Shown one piece after another: positions 8,333 to 16,415 of a DNA stretch of 57,941 nucleotides; position 1 is the first letter of the stretch; each line of letters begins with the position of its first letter. A program made the translations under genes and the position numbers. The stretch is from Mariprofundus sp. EBB-1 (lineage in GTDB: Bacteria > Pseudomonadota > Zetaproteobacteria > Mariprofundales > Mariprofundaceae), in assembly GCF_003665155.1 (NCBI RefSeq), contig NZ_RCFQ01000018.1:1-57941 (forward strand), written 5' to 3'. The notes under the pieces are model-generated. The model saw nothing but the letters and a program-made list of their open reading frames with translations. It did no database searches and was not told the origin of the DNA.

Positions 8333-9472
8333 ATGCCTCGTAAGCACGTGCAGGTTGTCCAAACTCAAGCCAACCCTCTTAATATTCCTGAAAAGGAGCA
8401 AGCCCTACTGAATGCCATCATCAAGGGTTATGAGCAGCGCAGACTCGGTGCATTGAATCATACTGAGAAAGCAGTCCAAGGTGATTTAAGGACGCTGAAT
8501 GATTTCCTGACTTACATCCAGAAAGCTCCCTGGAATGCAGATGAAGACGATTTTGATGCTTGGTGCTACCACATTGGTATCGAACGGAAGCTCGCAACTG
8601 AAAGTCAGAGAAAGTATCAGACAGCTATTCAGCAGTTTTTTAGATACTTCGCCAACAATGTGAAATTTCGTGCTGAAATCATGAATAGCTTTGGCGTGCA
8701 GGCTCGCCAGATCGTCACAGAAGAAAATAAGATCCCCCATAAGAATGAAAACCAGAATACGAATGAACGTCCTGCTTTTACACATCTACAGATTGAACAG
8801 TTCTTTGATACTATTGATGAACAGATAGTCGAAGCATACAGATTCAGATCCAAAGAGTTTTTAATACTGCAGCGTGATAAAGCCATGTTTTATGCACTTT
8901 ACATTTTAGCATTGAGGAATTCAGAGTGCTGTGGGCTAACTACTAAATCCTTTAGAGAAAATCCTGGTACTCCAGAGTTTGGTGATTTTGGTTTTGCCAC
9001 AGTATTTGGAAAAGGCAGTAATGGTAGTGGTCCCAAAATTCGAACCGTTCCTGTAGACAATGTTAACTTACCTCCAATTCTTCAATGGTATGTTGATGAG
9101 GTTCGCCCCAGATTCCTTGAAAAACCGCACTGTGACCCGAACACAGAAGTATTCTTTTTGACTGAACGTGGCACTCACCTGAGTCCAAAGAGCCTTATTT
9201 ATCGTTTCAATAAAATTTTGAAATATGCCGGTCTTGAAGGCTTGGGCTTTGTTCCACACTGCCTTAGACACACATACACAACCCATGCGGCTGAAGCGGG
9301 CTATAGTGTTGAATACAGCAGGCGCAAATTGGGACATGAATACTCGGCAACCACACAGGGTTATACCCATTGTGGTGATGAGTTCGTAAACAAACAACTC
9401 AATGAATACAACAGGTCACAAATCGATAACGCATTACAAAGTAAAGATACCAACGGAGGAGGGGAAAAATGA
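8333..9472 (+). CDS. Tyrosine site-specific recombinase (integrase)
   Basis: The 379-aa enzyme cuts and rejoins DNA at attachment sites. An N-terminal SAM-like core-binding region (about 20-115) precedes the catalytic domain. Visible catalytic residues are Arg195 (LRNSEC), His309 and Arg312 (HCLRHT), His335 (LGHE) and the nucleophile Tyr344 (GYTH). The ATG follows GATTAGGAGGCAACC, an excellent ribosome site. It overlaps the next gene by four bases, and a third recombination-type gene follows, so the three form one integration operon at the extreme left of the island. It is the obvious candidate for insertion into comM. Confidence 0.93.
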   Translation: MPRKHVQVVQTQANPLNIPEKEQALLNAIIKGYEQRRLGALNHTEKAVQGDLRTLNDFLTYIQKAPWNADEDDFDAWCYHIGIERKLATESQRKYQTAIQQFFRYFANNVKFRAEIMNSFGVQARQIVTEENKIPHKNENQNTNERPAFTHLQIEQFFDTIDEQIVEAYRFRSKEFLILQRDKAMFYALYILALRNSECCGLTTKSFRENPGTPEFGDFGFATVFGKGSNGSGPKIRTVPVDNVNLPPILQWYVDEVRPRFLEKPHCDPNTEVFFLTERGTHLSPKSLIYRFNKILKYAGLEGLGFVPHCLRHTYTTHAAEAGYSVEYSRRKLGHEYSATTQGYTHCGDEFVNKQLNEYNRSQIDNALQSKDTNGGGEK

Positions 9473-9861
9473 AAATAATATGGAACCTTAGAGTAATGAT
9501 GGCACAGCATGATATTAGATCTGCTACGGAACTTGCTCGCCAATTGGATGCACGGGGCGTTGAGATATCCACCGCTCAAGTAACCAGAATTGTTAACAAG
9601 ATGCCTGACAGAATTAGTGTTACTGTTTTACGTGGGCTAATGGAAATTTTTCACTGCTATCCCAATGACCTGATTGTTGTTGAACATGATGAGCCTGAGA
9701 ACTCAAATGCACCGGTAAGCAGAATACATGCTGACAAAGGCGCAGCTATACCAACCGCCAAACCAAAAACCAGACAAAAAAACACTGAACCCAGAGAAGT
9801 AGATAATGTTTTATCTCTTACTGGTGGGAAGGCTCGACCTATGCCTGTAAAAGGACAGTAA
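9469..9861 (+). CDS. Small XRE/Cro-type HTH protein of the integration operon
   Basis: Residues 1-70 of this 130-aa protein look like a Cro/C1-type helix-turn-helix (SATELARQLDARGVEISTAQ, then VTRIVNK). The C-terminal half is Pro/Lys/Glu-rich and probably disordered. It is translationally coupled to the recombinase (ATGA) and followed six bases later by the zinc-ribbon recombinase-like gene. Likely roles are directionality factor or autorepressor acting on the palindrome cluster upstream; neither is proven. Confidence 0.75.
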   Translation: MKIIWNLRVMMAQHDIRSATELARQLDARGVEISTAQVTRIVNKMPDRISVTVLRGLMEIFHCYPNDLIVVEHDEPENSNAPVSRIHADKGAAIPTAKPKTRQKNTEPREVDNVLSLTGGKARPMPVKGQ

Positions 9862-9867
9862 ATAACA

Positions 9868-11790
9868 GTGTGTATCAATTCCGTTCTTCCGTGTGATTTC
9901 TGTGACCGCCCTATGATAGGGCGCGTCTATTCATTCAGGAATGCACCAAAGAATGGGTTCTGCAAAGGGTGCTATAAGAAGCTTCCTAAAGTTTCTTGTT
10001 CAACCTGTGGAAAGGAATGTAACACGATGCCTCAAGACAACTTCATTTGTCATGGCTGTAAAACCAAATCACGAATATGTACCCATTGTGGTGAAAGTGC
10101 ATATTCAGGTGGAAGAATGATTGATGGAAAGCCTGTTTGTGCAAAATGTGCTTACAGGGTGCTTGTAAAGCGACCATGTGCTATTTGTCACAATGACTTC
10201 ACTGGAACAGCCGACTGGCCAGAAAGCCGGCCAATGTGCCCGTCCTGCAGGGAGAGAGTAAAGAAAGCCAAACCATGTGCACATTGCGGTACTTACAGCC
10301 TGTTTACGCAAGCTGATTCAGCGGCCGGTATCCATGAATCTATTTGCCCAAGCTGCAGGAAAAATGCTCGCATTACATGTCCAGGGTGCCACAAACATCG
10401 AAGCCCGGAAGCTCTTGATTCTCAGGGACGGCAGATATGTAAAAAGTGCCATGAACGTGGAACGAATCCATTTATCTGCCCTCAGTGCGGAGAGAAAGGA
10501 GTAGCGCATAGCAAGACCAGATGCGAAGACTGCTACTGGCGCGACTACGCAATTAAGCGAGTTATCCGCTGCCAAGCCCTATTGAGTAACGAGTGGACCA
10601 AAGAATGTTTTGCGGATTTCATTCAATCACTAATGGAGCTGCAGACTCCCAATTATGCTGCAATGAAAGTCGAACAGTATTTCCCTTTTTTCATGAAGGT
10701 CGATACTATGTTTACGAGCCGTGACTCAGTTTGCGGTCAGAAGTTACTAAAAACCTTTGGGCCGAATGGTCTCCGTATATTTACAACTCCGTATGACTAT
10801 CTTGCAAGTCTTGGGATATTCACACCACTAACCCGCGATGAAATCCGAGCCGAAGCGGAGAAGCGCCGTCAAAATATGTATGTAACTCAGGCACGTGGAA
10901 AATGGTTTGAAAAGGAAATGATCGCCTTTCAAGAGCACCTTGAAACCATTGCAAAGCGGTATGCTGATCGCGGATGGAAAGGAAAGAATGCTCGGTTCAG
11001 GCCAAGAACCTTATCTAGTGCTCTGCAGGTAGCAATCCGATTTTATAATCATGTCGATTCATGTGGAATTATTAGCCATAGGCAAATCCATCAGGATATT
11101 GTTGATGGGTTTATTTTCCAAAACCCCGGCTATAAACAGCCACTGCGCACACTTGTCACCTACTTAAACAGGCACGGAAAAGTGTTCAGGAAATTGAAAA
11201 TTGAGATGGTTAATTTAAACATCCCAACAGATATGTTTTTAGCCCCTGACAAATGCAATGAGCTAATTAAAAACTGGTTATGCTCTGAGGGAAAAGAAAC
11301 CAAGAAAGGAGTGATTGGCATATTCATGCTCATGTATGCCCAGCAGCCAAGCAAGCTTGTACGACTTCGCATGTCAGAAATCCAAAGAAATGAAAAGGGC
11401 ATTTATAGCGTAGCTTTCGGATCAACTGAACTTGAACTTGATCCAAGAATTAGCGCCTTGTTTGACAGGTATTTGGAACACCGTCATGCACTTTCCATGA
11501 TGGAAGACGACCTTCAGAATGAATGGTTGTTCCCAGGGCGGAAATATGGCTGCCACATGACTTCTTCAGCCGTATCATACGCTCTAAAAGATATGGGAGT
11601 TTCCGCAGACCAGTTGTTTGCAACATCAATTTACAACGCATATCAATCAGGTATGCGACACCCAAAAGTGTTAGTAAATGCTTATGGAATCTCGACACTT
11701 ACTGCCATCAAATACTTAAAGTTGCTGGATCCGCGCATGTACGATGAAGCAGATTCCGCTAGCCGGTCACAGCAGTATGTCGCAAACTGA
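9868..11790 (+). CDS. Seven-zinc-ribbon protein fused to a degenerate tyrosine-recombinase-like domain
   Basis: GTG start; 640 aa. Residues 9-222 contain fourteen CxxC pairs (C9/C12, C32/C35, C44/C47 and so on to C219/C222), which pair into seven consecutive zinc ribbons. The rest has a core-binding-like helical region (about 230-460) and a C-terminal part resembling a recombinase catalytic fold (IFMLMYAQQPSKLVRLRM, LFPGRKYGCHMTSSAVSYAL, SGMRHPKVLVNAYG). The usual first Arg (G-L-R-x-x-E) and the HxxR/H/Y set are not present in canonical form, so it is probably non-catalytic or very divergent. Its place third in an operon with an active recombinase suggests a DNA-recognition or targeting partner, comparable in layout to multi-recombinase transposons. 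Confidence 0.75.
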   Translation: MCINSVLPCDFCDRPMIGRVYSFRNAPKNGFCKGCYKKLPKVSCSTCGKECNTMPQDNFICHGCKTKSRICTHCGESAYSGGRMIDGKPVCAKCAYRVLVKRPCAICHNDFTGTADWPESRPMCPSCRERVKKAKPCAHCGTYSLFTQADSAAGIHESICPSCRKNARITCPGCHKHRSPEALDSQGRQICKKCHERGTNPFICPQCGEKGVAHSKTRCEDCYWRDYAIKRVIRCQALLSNEWTKECFADFIQSLMELQTPNYAAMKVEQYFPFFMKVDTMFTSRDSVCGQKLLKTFGPNGLRIFTTPYDYLASLGIFTPLTRDEIRAEAEKRRQNMYVTQARGKWFEKEMIAFQEHLETIAKRYADRGWKGKNARFRPRTLSSALQVAIRFYNHVDSCGIISHRQIHQDIVDGFIFQNPGYKQPLRTLVTYLNRHGKVFRKLKIEMVNLNIPTDMFLAPDKCNELIKNWLCSEGKETKKGVIGIFMLMYAQQPSKLVRLRMSEIQRNEKGIYSVAFGSTELELDPRISALFDRYLEHRHALSMMEDDLQNEWLFPGRKYGCHMTSSAVSYALKDMGVSADQLFATSIYNAYQSGMRHPKVLVNAYGISTLTAIKYLKLLDPRMYDEADSASRSQQYVAN

Positions 11791-12073
11791 TAGCTGGTGG
11801 CTATATATGCTCGAATGCAGGGGCGGCGGTATTTATGTTGGCATAGCCAAAGATGTTGAAAAGCGGTTCAAGGTACATGAATCCGGACGCGGGTCTCTGT
11901 TTACCAAAATTAATACTCCCATCCAAATTATCGCGAAGGTAAAAGTTGGGTCCCATGGAGATGCCATACGAGTTGAAAGGGCCATGAAGAAACTCACGCC
12001 CTATGAAAAGCGGCAGTGGTGCAATGCATTAGGAACAGATGGTAGAGATATCCCAATAAGCTCTATGTTTTGA
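11777..12073 (+). CDS. GIY-YIG domain protein (YhbQ/UPF0213-like)
   Basis: The 98-aa product is a stand-alone GIY-YIG domain: WWLYMLECRGGGIYVGIAKD with the GIY and Y-GI elements, then Arg in VEKRF and VHESGRGS. The family includes small nucleases of uncertain role. ATG 11777 gives the normal domain start; ATG 11744, 11 codons earlier, overlaps the upstream gene more deeply. It sits at the end of the integration operon, and its 3' end overlaps the convergent DUF3037 gene by 45 bp. A second, chromosomal relative is encoded at 37315. Confidence 0.8.
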   Translation: MSQTDSWWLYMLECRGGGIYVGIAKDVEKRFKVHESGRGSLFTKINTPIQIIAKVKVGSHGDAIRVERAMKKLTPYEKRQWCNALGTDGRDIPISSMF

Positions 12074-12835
12074 GATATCGATTACGGTTGCAACTGACTG
12101 TAACCGATCTATGTAGTTAGCTCTCTTCGCCGATGGCGTATCACAAAGCACAACACATCTTTCTTTATCAAGGAACCCAGTTTTCTGTGCCTCACTAAAT
12201 GTATAAATGGCATCGTTAACTTTTGCATCCAATGCTGCAACTCGAGCATTCTGGAATCGAATTTTTTTAAATCCTACTCGTTTCTCACCACCAAGATAAT
12301 AATCGAGGGTGAATACAATAGGTGATGCTCCATTTTCAGGATCAATAGTAACTTCAACATCTCTATCAAATTCAGGATAAAAGATAATTTCAGCCCTGTG
12401 CAGAATTTTCTCTAGAAGCTCTTTAAATCCTTCTTTTGGCCCGCTCGGGGGCTTACCTACCAGTTCTTCAAAAAGTTCGGCTAAAGCAGTCTCAGGGTGC
12501 TCTCCAGTCGTTTCATAGTATCCACCCTTGGTGGATATGAAATGAAGTGTCTGATTCTCTAATTCACTAAGTTCAGCGTTAATTCTCTCTCTGTTTCCTT
12601 CAGACTCCATGCAAAGAGACTTAAACCACTCAATCCACTCTCCAAACACCCAAAGGCTTTCTCGATAATCGGGGCCTGCAATTGAGGAATAGCCATAAAG
12701 CTCAGCTCGTTCCACACCATCAAGCATTCCAATTGCCTTAAAGCCAGCCCATGAGCCGTCAAATGCAATTACACCAATATTCTTTCCCTCTTCACGCAAT
12801 GGGTTGCGAGAAAACTGGATGAGCCGGTATTCCAT
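12029..12835 (-). CDS. DUF3037-family protein, partner of a HipA-like kinase
   Basis: The 268-aa protein begins MEYRLIQFSRNPLREEGKNI and contains the DUF3037 hallmark GVIAFDG. The function of this family is unknown; members are typically encoded beside HipA-like kinase proteins, as here. The chosen ATG (12835) follows an AGGTGG site within the end of the upstream gene; an in-frame GTG lies six codons earlier. The C-terminal third (AKVNDAIYTFSEAQKTGF) shows no recognisable motif. It is the last gene of a three-gene minus-strand operon. Confidence 0.75.
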   Translation of the reverse strand: MEYRLIQFSRNPLREEGKNIGVIAFDGSWAGFKAIGMLDGVERAELYGYSSIAGPDYRESLWVFGEWIEWFKSLCMESEGNRERINAELSELENQTLHFISTKGGYYETTGEHPETALAELFEELVGKPPSGPKEGFKELLEKILHRAEIIFYPEFDRDVEVTIDPENGASPIVFTLDYYLGGEKRVGFKKIRFQNARVAALDAKVNDAIYTFSEAQKTGFLDKERCVVLCDTPSAKRANYIDRLQSVATVIDISKHRAYWDISTICS

Positions 12836-12840
12836 GATGT

Positions 12841-13572
12841 TTATGTAGTCCACCTGATCACATCCTCATGATCAGCAATAATGTGAAGAAGTCGTTTTTT
12901 TCTGTATGCCAACGCAACCCCAAGTTTCTTCTGCATGGCTACATCGACAGTATTAATTGGCCTCCCAAACTCGCAGCATTCTTTGATAAGGTAGTTCCGT
13001 GTTTCTTTAATACGCCGCCCCCAATGCAGTAGCCTTTCATGAGAGACATGGCCATAAAATGTGTGCTTCTTAGCGATTAAGCTATCTGACATAAGTAACT
13101 CGACAGCCTTATGGGGCTCGTGCCATGGGTGAAGAAGGGCATGGCTGTGGTCAAAAGCAGTGAATATATCCATATGCGGAGTGAAAAGGCTGACTTTTAA
13201 GTTCTGATACCGATCATTATTACCAATTAGTATATCGAATACGATAAGAGCAGCTACATAATCAGGGTAAAGTTTTGCAGCTCCTGAGATCCATGACTTG
13301 CGTATGTTTGGAAGAGATATACCTGGGCTCGCAATCTCCAAGCTGGCAAATGAAGTAGATCCAGAGGTGTCAGCAAGAACTCCTGCTGCATTAGGTATAT
13401 GTAGTGTCTGAGCAAGATTTGTAGCTACTTTTTCGTTATACACACATTGAGGAGATTCTACGTTATCAGCTTTTAGAACTGCATTCATAGCGCAAAATCG
13501 AGGGCTAGTAATTCCGGTTGGGCCGCGTTTGTAAATGCGGCGCACTGAATAAATAGGATTGCTTTTGCTCAC
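12841..13572 (-). CDS. HipA-like kinase-fold protein (HipA_2 type)
   Basis: The 243-aa protein is a compact HipA-like domain, shorter than classical HipA (about 440 aa) and lacking its N-terminal extension. Kinase-like signatures are GNNDRYQNL (Asp120, Asn124; catalytic-loop analogue) and TAFDHSHAL (Asp141; metal-binding loop analogue). A basic N-terminus (YSVRRIYKRGPTG) holds the glycine-containing segment. HipA toxins phosphorylate a translation target; the substrate of this short form is unknown. It overlaps DUF3037 through close coupling and lies 31 bases after an XRE gene, a hipBA-like order. Confidence 0.72.
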   Translation of the reverse strand: MSKSNPIYSVRRIYKRGPTGITSPRFCAMNAVLKADNVESPQCVYNEKVATNLAQTLHIPNAAGVLADTSGSTSFASLEIASPGISLPNIRKSWISGAAKLYPDYVAALIVFDILIGNNDRYQNLKVSLFTPHMDIFTAFDHSHALLHPWHEPHKAVELLMSDSLIAKKHTFYGHVSHERLLHWGRRIKETRNYLIKECCEFGRPINTVDVAMQKKLGVALAYRKKRLLHIIADHEDVIRWTT

Positions 13573-13603
13573 AAGTTATTCAGCCCCATGTAAACTATTA
13601 TAA

Positions 13604-13867
13604 TCAGCCTTTCAGAGCAGAATACTTCTGAAGCTTTGGTTCGGCCCGTTCTACAAATTCAGCCAATGTCACATCACAGGCATTACAAATATCGTAGATC
13701 TCAAGCATATCTAGCCGGCGCTCGCCCAATTCATACTTGCTTACATACGTCTGTGGCCTTTTTAACTTCAAGGCCAATTCAGTCTGTGTTTGATTACTTT
13801 CTTTGCGTATATCACGCAGTAATTTCCATAGAAATTCCTGTCGTGCGCTCCATTTATCTCGATCCAT
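13604..13867 (-). CDS. XRE-family HTH regulator (HipB-like)
   Basis: The 87-aa protein has a Cro/C1 helix-turn-helix (TQTELALKLKRPQTYVSKYE, then LGERRLDMLEIYDIC). The start chosen, ATG 13867 (MDRDKW), matches usual family length; an upstream in-frame start at 13933 would add 22 atypical Tyr-rich residues and run through a probable operator. It heads the minus-strand operon with the HipA-like and DUF3037 genes and is the likely autorepressor/antitoxin-type member. Confidence 0.8.
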   Translation of the reverse strand: MDRDKWSARQEFLWKLLRDIRKESNQTQTELALKLKRPQTYVSKYELGERRLDMLEIYDICNACDVTLAEFVERAEPKLQKYSALKG

Positions 13868-13891
13868 GCAATGCACGGTATCTTTATACTT

Positions 13892-13916
13892 GTAATACCC
13901 TATTTTGGGGTAATAA
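13892..13916. promoter_or_regulatory. Candidate operator between the XRE operon and the lipoprotein gene
   Basis: TAATACCC and GGGGTAATA flank a TATTTT centre, an imperfect inverted repeat in the divergent spacer. It lies immediately upstream of the chosen XRE start and would suit autoregulation by that protein. Confidence 0.35.
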
Positions 13917-13954
13917 TATCTGCCATCAAACAACTAGTTTGGAGGGAGTATTTT

Positions 13955-14551
13955 ATGAAAAAATTATGGAGAGTGTTGGCAATTGCCTCAATCGCTCTTA
14001 TCACAAGCTGTGCTAGTGTCGCACCAACAACTGAAACTTACACTGGATATCGAATATATCATGTATCAAATGACTACAACTTAACTCAGGTAAGAAATGC
14101 AGTTGTTGATGCAGCAAAAGAATTAAACAACAACGCACAAGTAGTGAGTGGAATACCACCTCATCCAATGCCTGAAAAACCTGGTCGTTTCCAGATCAAA
14201 GATATGGCTTTTGGGCCTGTGACAATGCAGTTCCCCCAAACACCAGGAGCGACTGTTTCCGTTCGTTCAGGCAGCGATAATTCTTCACGAGGTACTAGTA
14301 TGAATTGGGTTGCAGGTATTTACCCATATAAAGACGGCTATTCAGTTCAATTAGTAATGACAGCGAGGCATCAGAGAGGTGCATCTAATATCTTTGATCC
14401 AGCAGCACTTGGCGCAGCTTTGGCGCGTGCAACACTTGATTCACAAGATGGTGGAATAGAAGGTAATACAAAAAAATGGTTTGATATGTTCTCAGATGAA
14501 ATCGGTAAAAAGGTGAAAATGAAGTTGGAAGAGTCTTATCCACAAGGTTAA
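13955..14551 (+). CDS. Secreted lipoprotein, unknown function
   Basis: ATG 13955 has a strong GGAGGGAG ribosome site. The 198-aa product begins MKKLWRVLAIASIALITSC, a lipoprotein signal peptide with lipobox ITSC, followed by a soluble domain rich in Gly/Ser/Asn. I do not recognise a family. A good intrinsic terminator follows at 14694. It is transcribed away from the HipA-like operon. Confidence 0.75.
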   Translation: MKKLWRVLAIASIALITSCASVAPTTETYTGYRIYHVSNDYNLTQVRNAVVDAAKELNNNAQVVSGIPPHPMPEKPGRFQIKDMAFGPVTMQFPQTPGATVSVRSGSDNSSRGTSMNWVAGIYPYKDGYSVQLVMTARHQRGASNIFDPAALGAALARATLDSQDGGIEGNTKKWFDMFSDEIGKKVKMKLEESYPQG

Positions 14552-14587
14552 TTTATTCATTGTGGCTTGCTGTGATCGCAATCCGAA

Positions 14588-14605
14588 AGAAGCAACGTTG
14601 CTTCT
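14588..14605. repeat. Perfect 18-bp palindrome
   Basis: AGAAGCAACGTTGCTTCT is a perfect palindrome between the lipoprotein gene and its terminator. It could be a hairpin within an untranslated RNA or a protein-binding site. Confidence 0.5.
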
Positions 14606-14693
14606 ATTGATATAGCTAAGGCATTCAGTGAAAAGGTTAATGGGCGATAAGGGCTAACCTAGGCTATTGTAAAAGGCTTCGCAGGAAAGCTAA

Positions 14694-14720
14694 GGCAGCG
14701 GTAATCCGCTGCCTTTTTTT
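14694..14720 (+). terminator. Rho-independent terminator
   Basis: GGCAGCGG, loop TAAT, CCGCTGCC, then seven T residues: a textbook terminator for the lipoprotein transcript or a short RNA preceding it. Confidence 0.85.
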
Positions 14721-14747
14721 ATGCTGATTGCATATTGTGGCGTTGGA

Positions 14748-15056
14748 TTATTTAAGAGAGCGTATTGATGAAAGAATTGTTTTTAACTTTCTTGCTCCTT
14801 CTGGAGATCCATCCCATAAGCGATATACTTCGTTAAAAACGCTAATTAAAGAATCAGTTGCAACTGTTGATTTCAAATCAATCATTGCTTCTTTTGATAG
14901 CTTTTTAGCAATTTCTGATTTGCTCGTGAACTGACCTGAAAAAATACGATTAATTTGCCCCTGAGTGCATTTATGTTTTATAGCAATATCAGTTTGGGTC
15001 ATTCCTATCTCTTCGTAGTGCTTTCGAAGCTTTTGACCTATACTTTTATAGTTCAT
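14748..15056 (-). CDS. HTH regulator, divergent from the DNA methyltransferase
   Basis: The 102-aa protein carries an XRE-type helix-turn-helix (MTQTDIAIKHKCTQGQINRI) and a C-terminal helical extension ending SSIRSLK. An AAAGGATTTC ribosome site precedes ATG 15056. Its promoter region, shared with the methyltransferase, contains two TATGCGCATA sites, so it is probably the controller of both, comparable to the C proteins of restriction-modification loci. Controller role is inferred from position and operators. Confidence 0.78.
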   Translation of the reverse strand: MNYKSIGQKLRKHYEEIGMTQTDIAIKHKCTQGQINRIFSGQFTSKSEIAKKLSKEAMIDLKSTVATDSLISVFNEVYRLWDGSPEGARKLKTILSSIRSLK

Positions 15057-15069
15057 GAAATCCTTTATA

Positions 15070-15101
15070 TATGCGCATAATTATGGTACTATATGCGCAT
15101 A
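15070..15101. promoter_or_regulatory. Twin TATGCGCATA operators between regulator and methyltransferase
   Basis: The palindrome TATGCGCATA occurs at 15070-15079 and again at 15092-15101. The repeat distance of 22 bp is about two helical turns and suits cooperative binding of two dimers on one DNA face. The sites fill the 63-bp divergent spacer and must overlap both promoters. Confidence 0.75.
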
Positions 15102-15119
15102 AAGGCTGGAGGGCAACAT

Positions 15120-16415
15120 ATGGATTCGAATGAATTAACAACTTTACAGAATTTTGATCTGAACAGCTTTATCTCCAGCCAATCTCTTGAGGAGCCGTCA
15201 AGCACAGCCCAAGGGACCAAAGGTGTATCCTTTCAGCGTTGGTATAATTTCAAGGAAGCCTTCTCTCCCAAGCTTGTGTCAGATGTTGTGAACTCTATGG
15301 ATACGCGCCCAAGGCATATTTTAGATCCATTTGGCGGATCGGGAACAACGGCAGTCACATCACAATTTTTAGGGGCTCGTCCAACTACCATAGAGGTAAA
15401 TCCATTTTTGGCCGATTTGATTGAATCTAAACTGACTCAATACAGCATTAGCAACCTTCGGCATGATTATGCGCATATATGTGATGTGGTCAGAGAGATT
15501 CACGTGGATATAACCACCATCTATGCAGGTGCTCCCAAGACATTATTTGAACCAGGGAATAAAGATCGATGGATATTTGATAGACCGGTGATAGAACGTA
15601 TAGCCCAGTATTTAGAGGCAATTAATCAACTAAATGAAAATCACAAACGTCTTTTCAAAGTAGTCCTTGGGGCAACTCTTATCGGCTTAAGCAATGTTCA
15701 TATTGATGGAAAAGGACGTCGTTACAGAAAGGGGTGGGAGAATAGACGTAAGGATGCGATGCATGTTGATGATGCATTCCAGTCTCAATTTGAAATAGTG
15801 TTTTTTGATATCTGTAAATTCCCGCATAGAGCAGAATGGGATTATGAACTCCTCCGGGGAGACTCAAGAGACAGGATCGCAGAGTGCAACATGACCGACT
15901 TGTGCCTCTTTTCACCTCCATATCCAAATTCCTTCGACTATACAGATATTTATAATGTTGAATTGTGGGCTCTTGGCTATTTTAGAATCGGTGAAGACAA
16001 CAGAAACCTTCGAGAAGCAACGCTAAGATCACACGTTTCAATTGTAAGGGAGCAGGCAAATGCTCCAGAATCAGAGACACTTTTAAAAACATTAAAGGAT
16101 CTCAATGCTGTTCGAAGTGAGCTGTGGAGTAAGCACATTCCTGAAATGGTTGGTTCATATTTCTCCGACATGGCCCGTATCTTGGCTGGATCAAGAGCAT
16201 GTCTATCAGATGAAGGAGAAGTCGTCGCTATCGTAGGAGATAGCTGCTATGCGAACGTCTACATTGACGTCCCAAGAATTCTATCTGAATTGGCCCCAAG
16301 AGCAGGCTTAATTCAGGTAGAAAAATTTGAGGTTCGATCAATGAGATCTAGCGCCCAGCAAGGGAGAAAGAAAATGTTGGGTGAATGGCTTCTTAAATAT
16401 AAACCGGTTTACTAA
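15120..16415 (+). CDS. Site-specific DNA methyltransferase (SPPY motif, amino-group type)
   Basis: ATG 15120 (MDSNEL) has an ideal GGAGGG site; an earlier in-frame ATG at 15093 lies inside the operator and is rejected. The 431-aa protein has SAM-binding motif I, DPFGGSGTT, at Asp69 and catalytic motif IV, SPPYPNS, at residues 265-271. SPPY is typical of N4-cytosine enzymes, though N6-adenine activity cannot be excluded. About 190 residues separate the motifs and may hold target recognition. It converges with the PD-(D/E)XK gene, overlapping by four bases, and probably marks host DNA against that system. Confidence 0.9.
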   Translation: MDSNELTTLQNFDLNSFISSQSLEEPSSTAQGTKGVSFQRWYNFKEAFSPKLVSDVVNSMDTRPRHILDPFGGSGTTAVTSQFLGARPTTIEVNPFLADLIESKLTQYSISNLRHDYAHICDVVREIHVDITTIYAGAPKTLFEPGNKDRWIFDRPVIERIAQYLEAINQLNENHKRLFKVVLGATLIGLSNVHIDGKGRRYRKGWENRRKDAMHVDDAFQSQFEIVFFDICKFPHRAEWDYELLRGDSRDRIAECNMTDLCLFSPPYPNSFDYTDIYNVELWALGYFRIGEDNRNLREATLRSHVSIVREQANAPESETLLKTLKDLNAVRSELWSKHIPEMVGSYFSDMARILAGSRACLSDEGEVVAIVGDSCYANVYIDVPRILSELAPRAGLIQVEKFEVRSMRSSAQQGRKKMLGEWLLKYKPVY

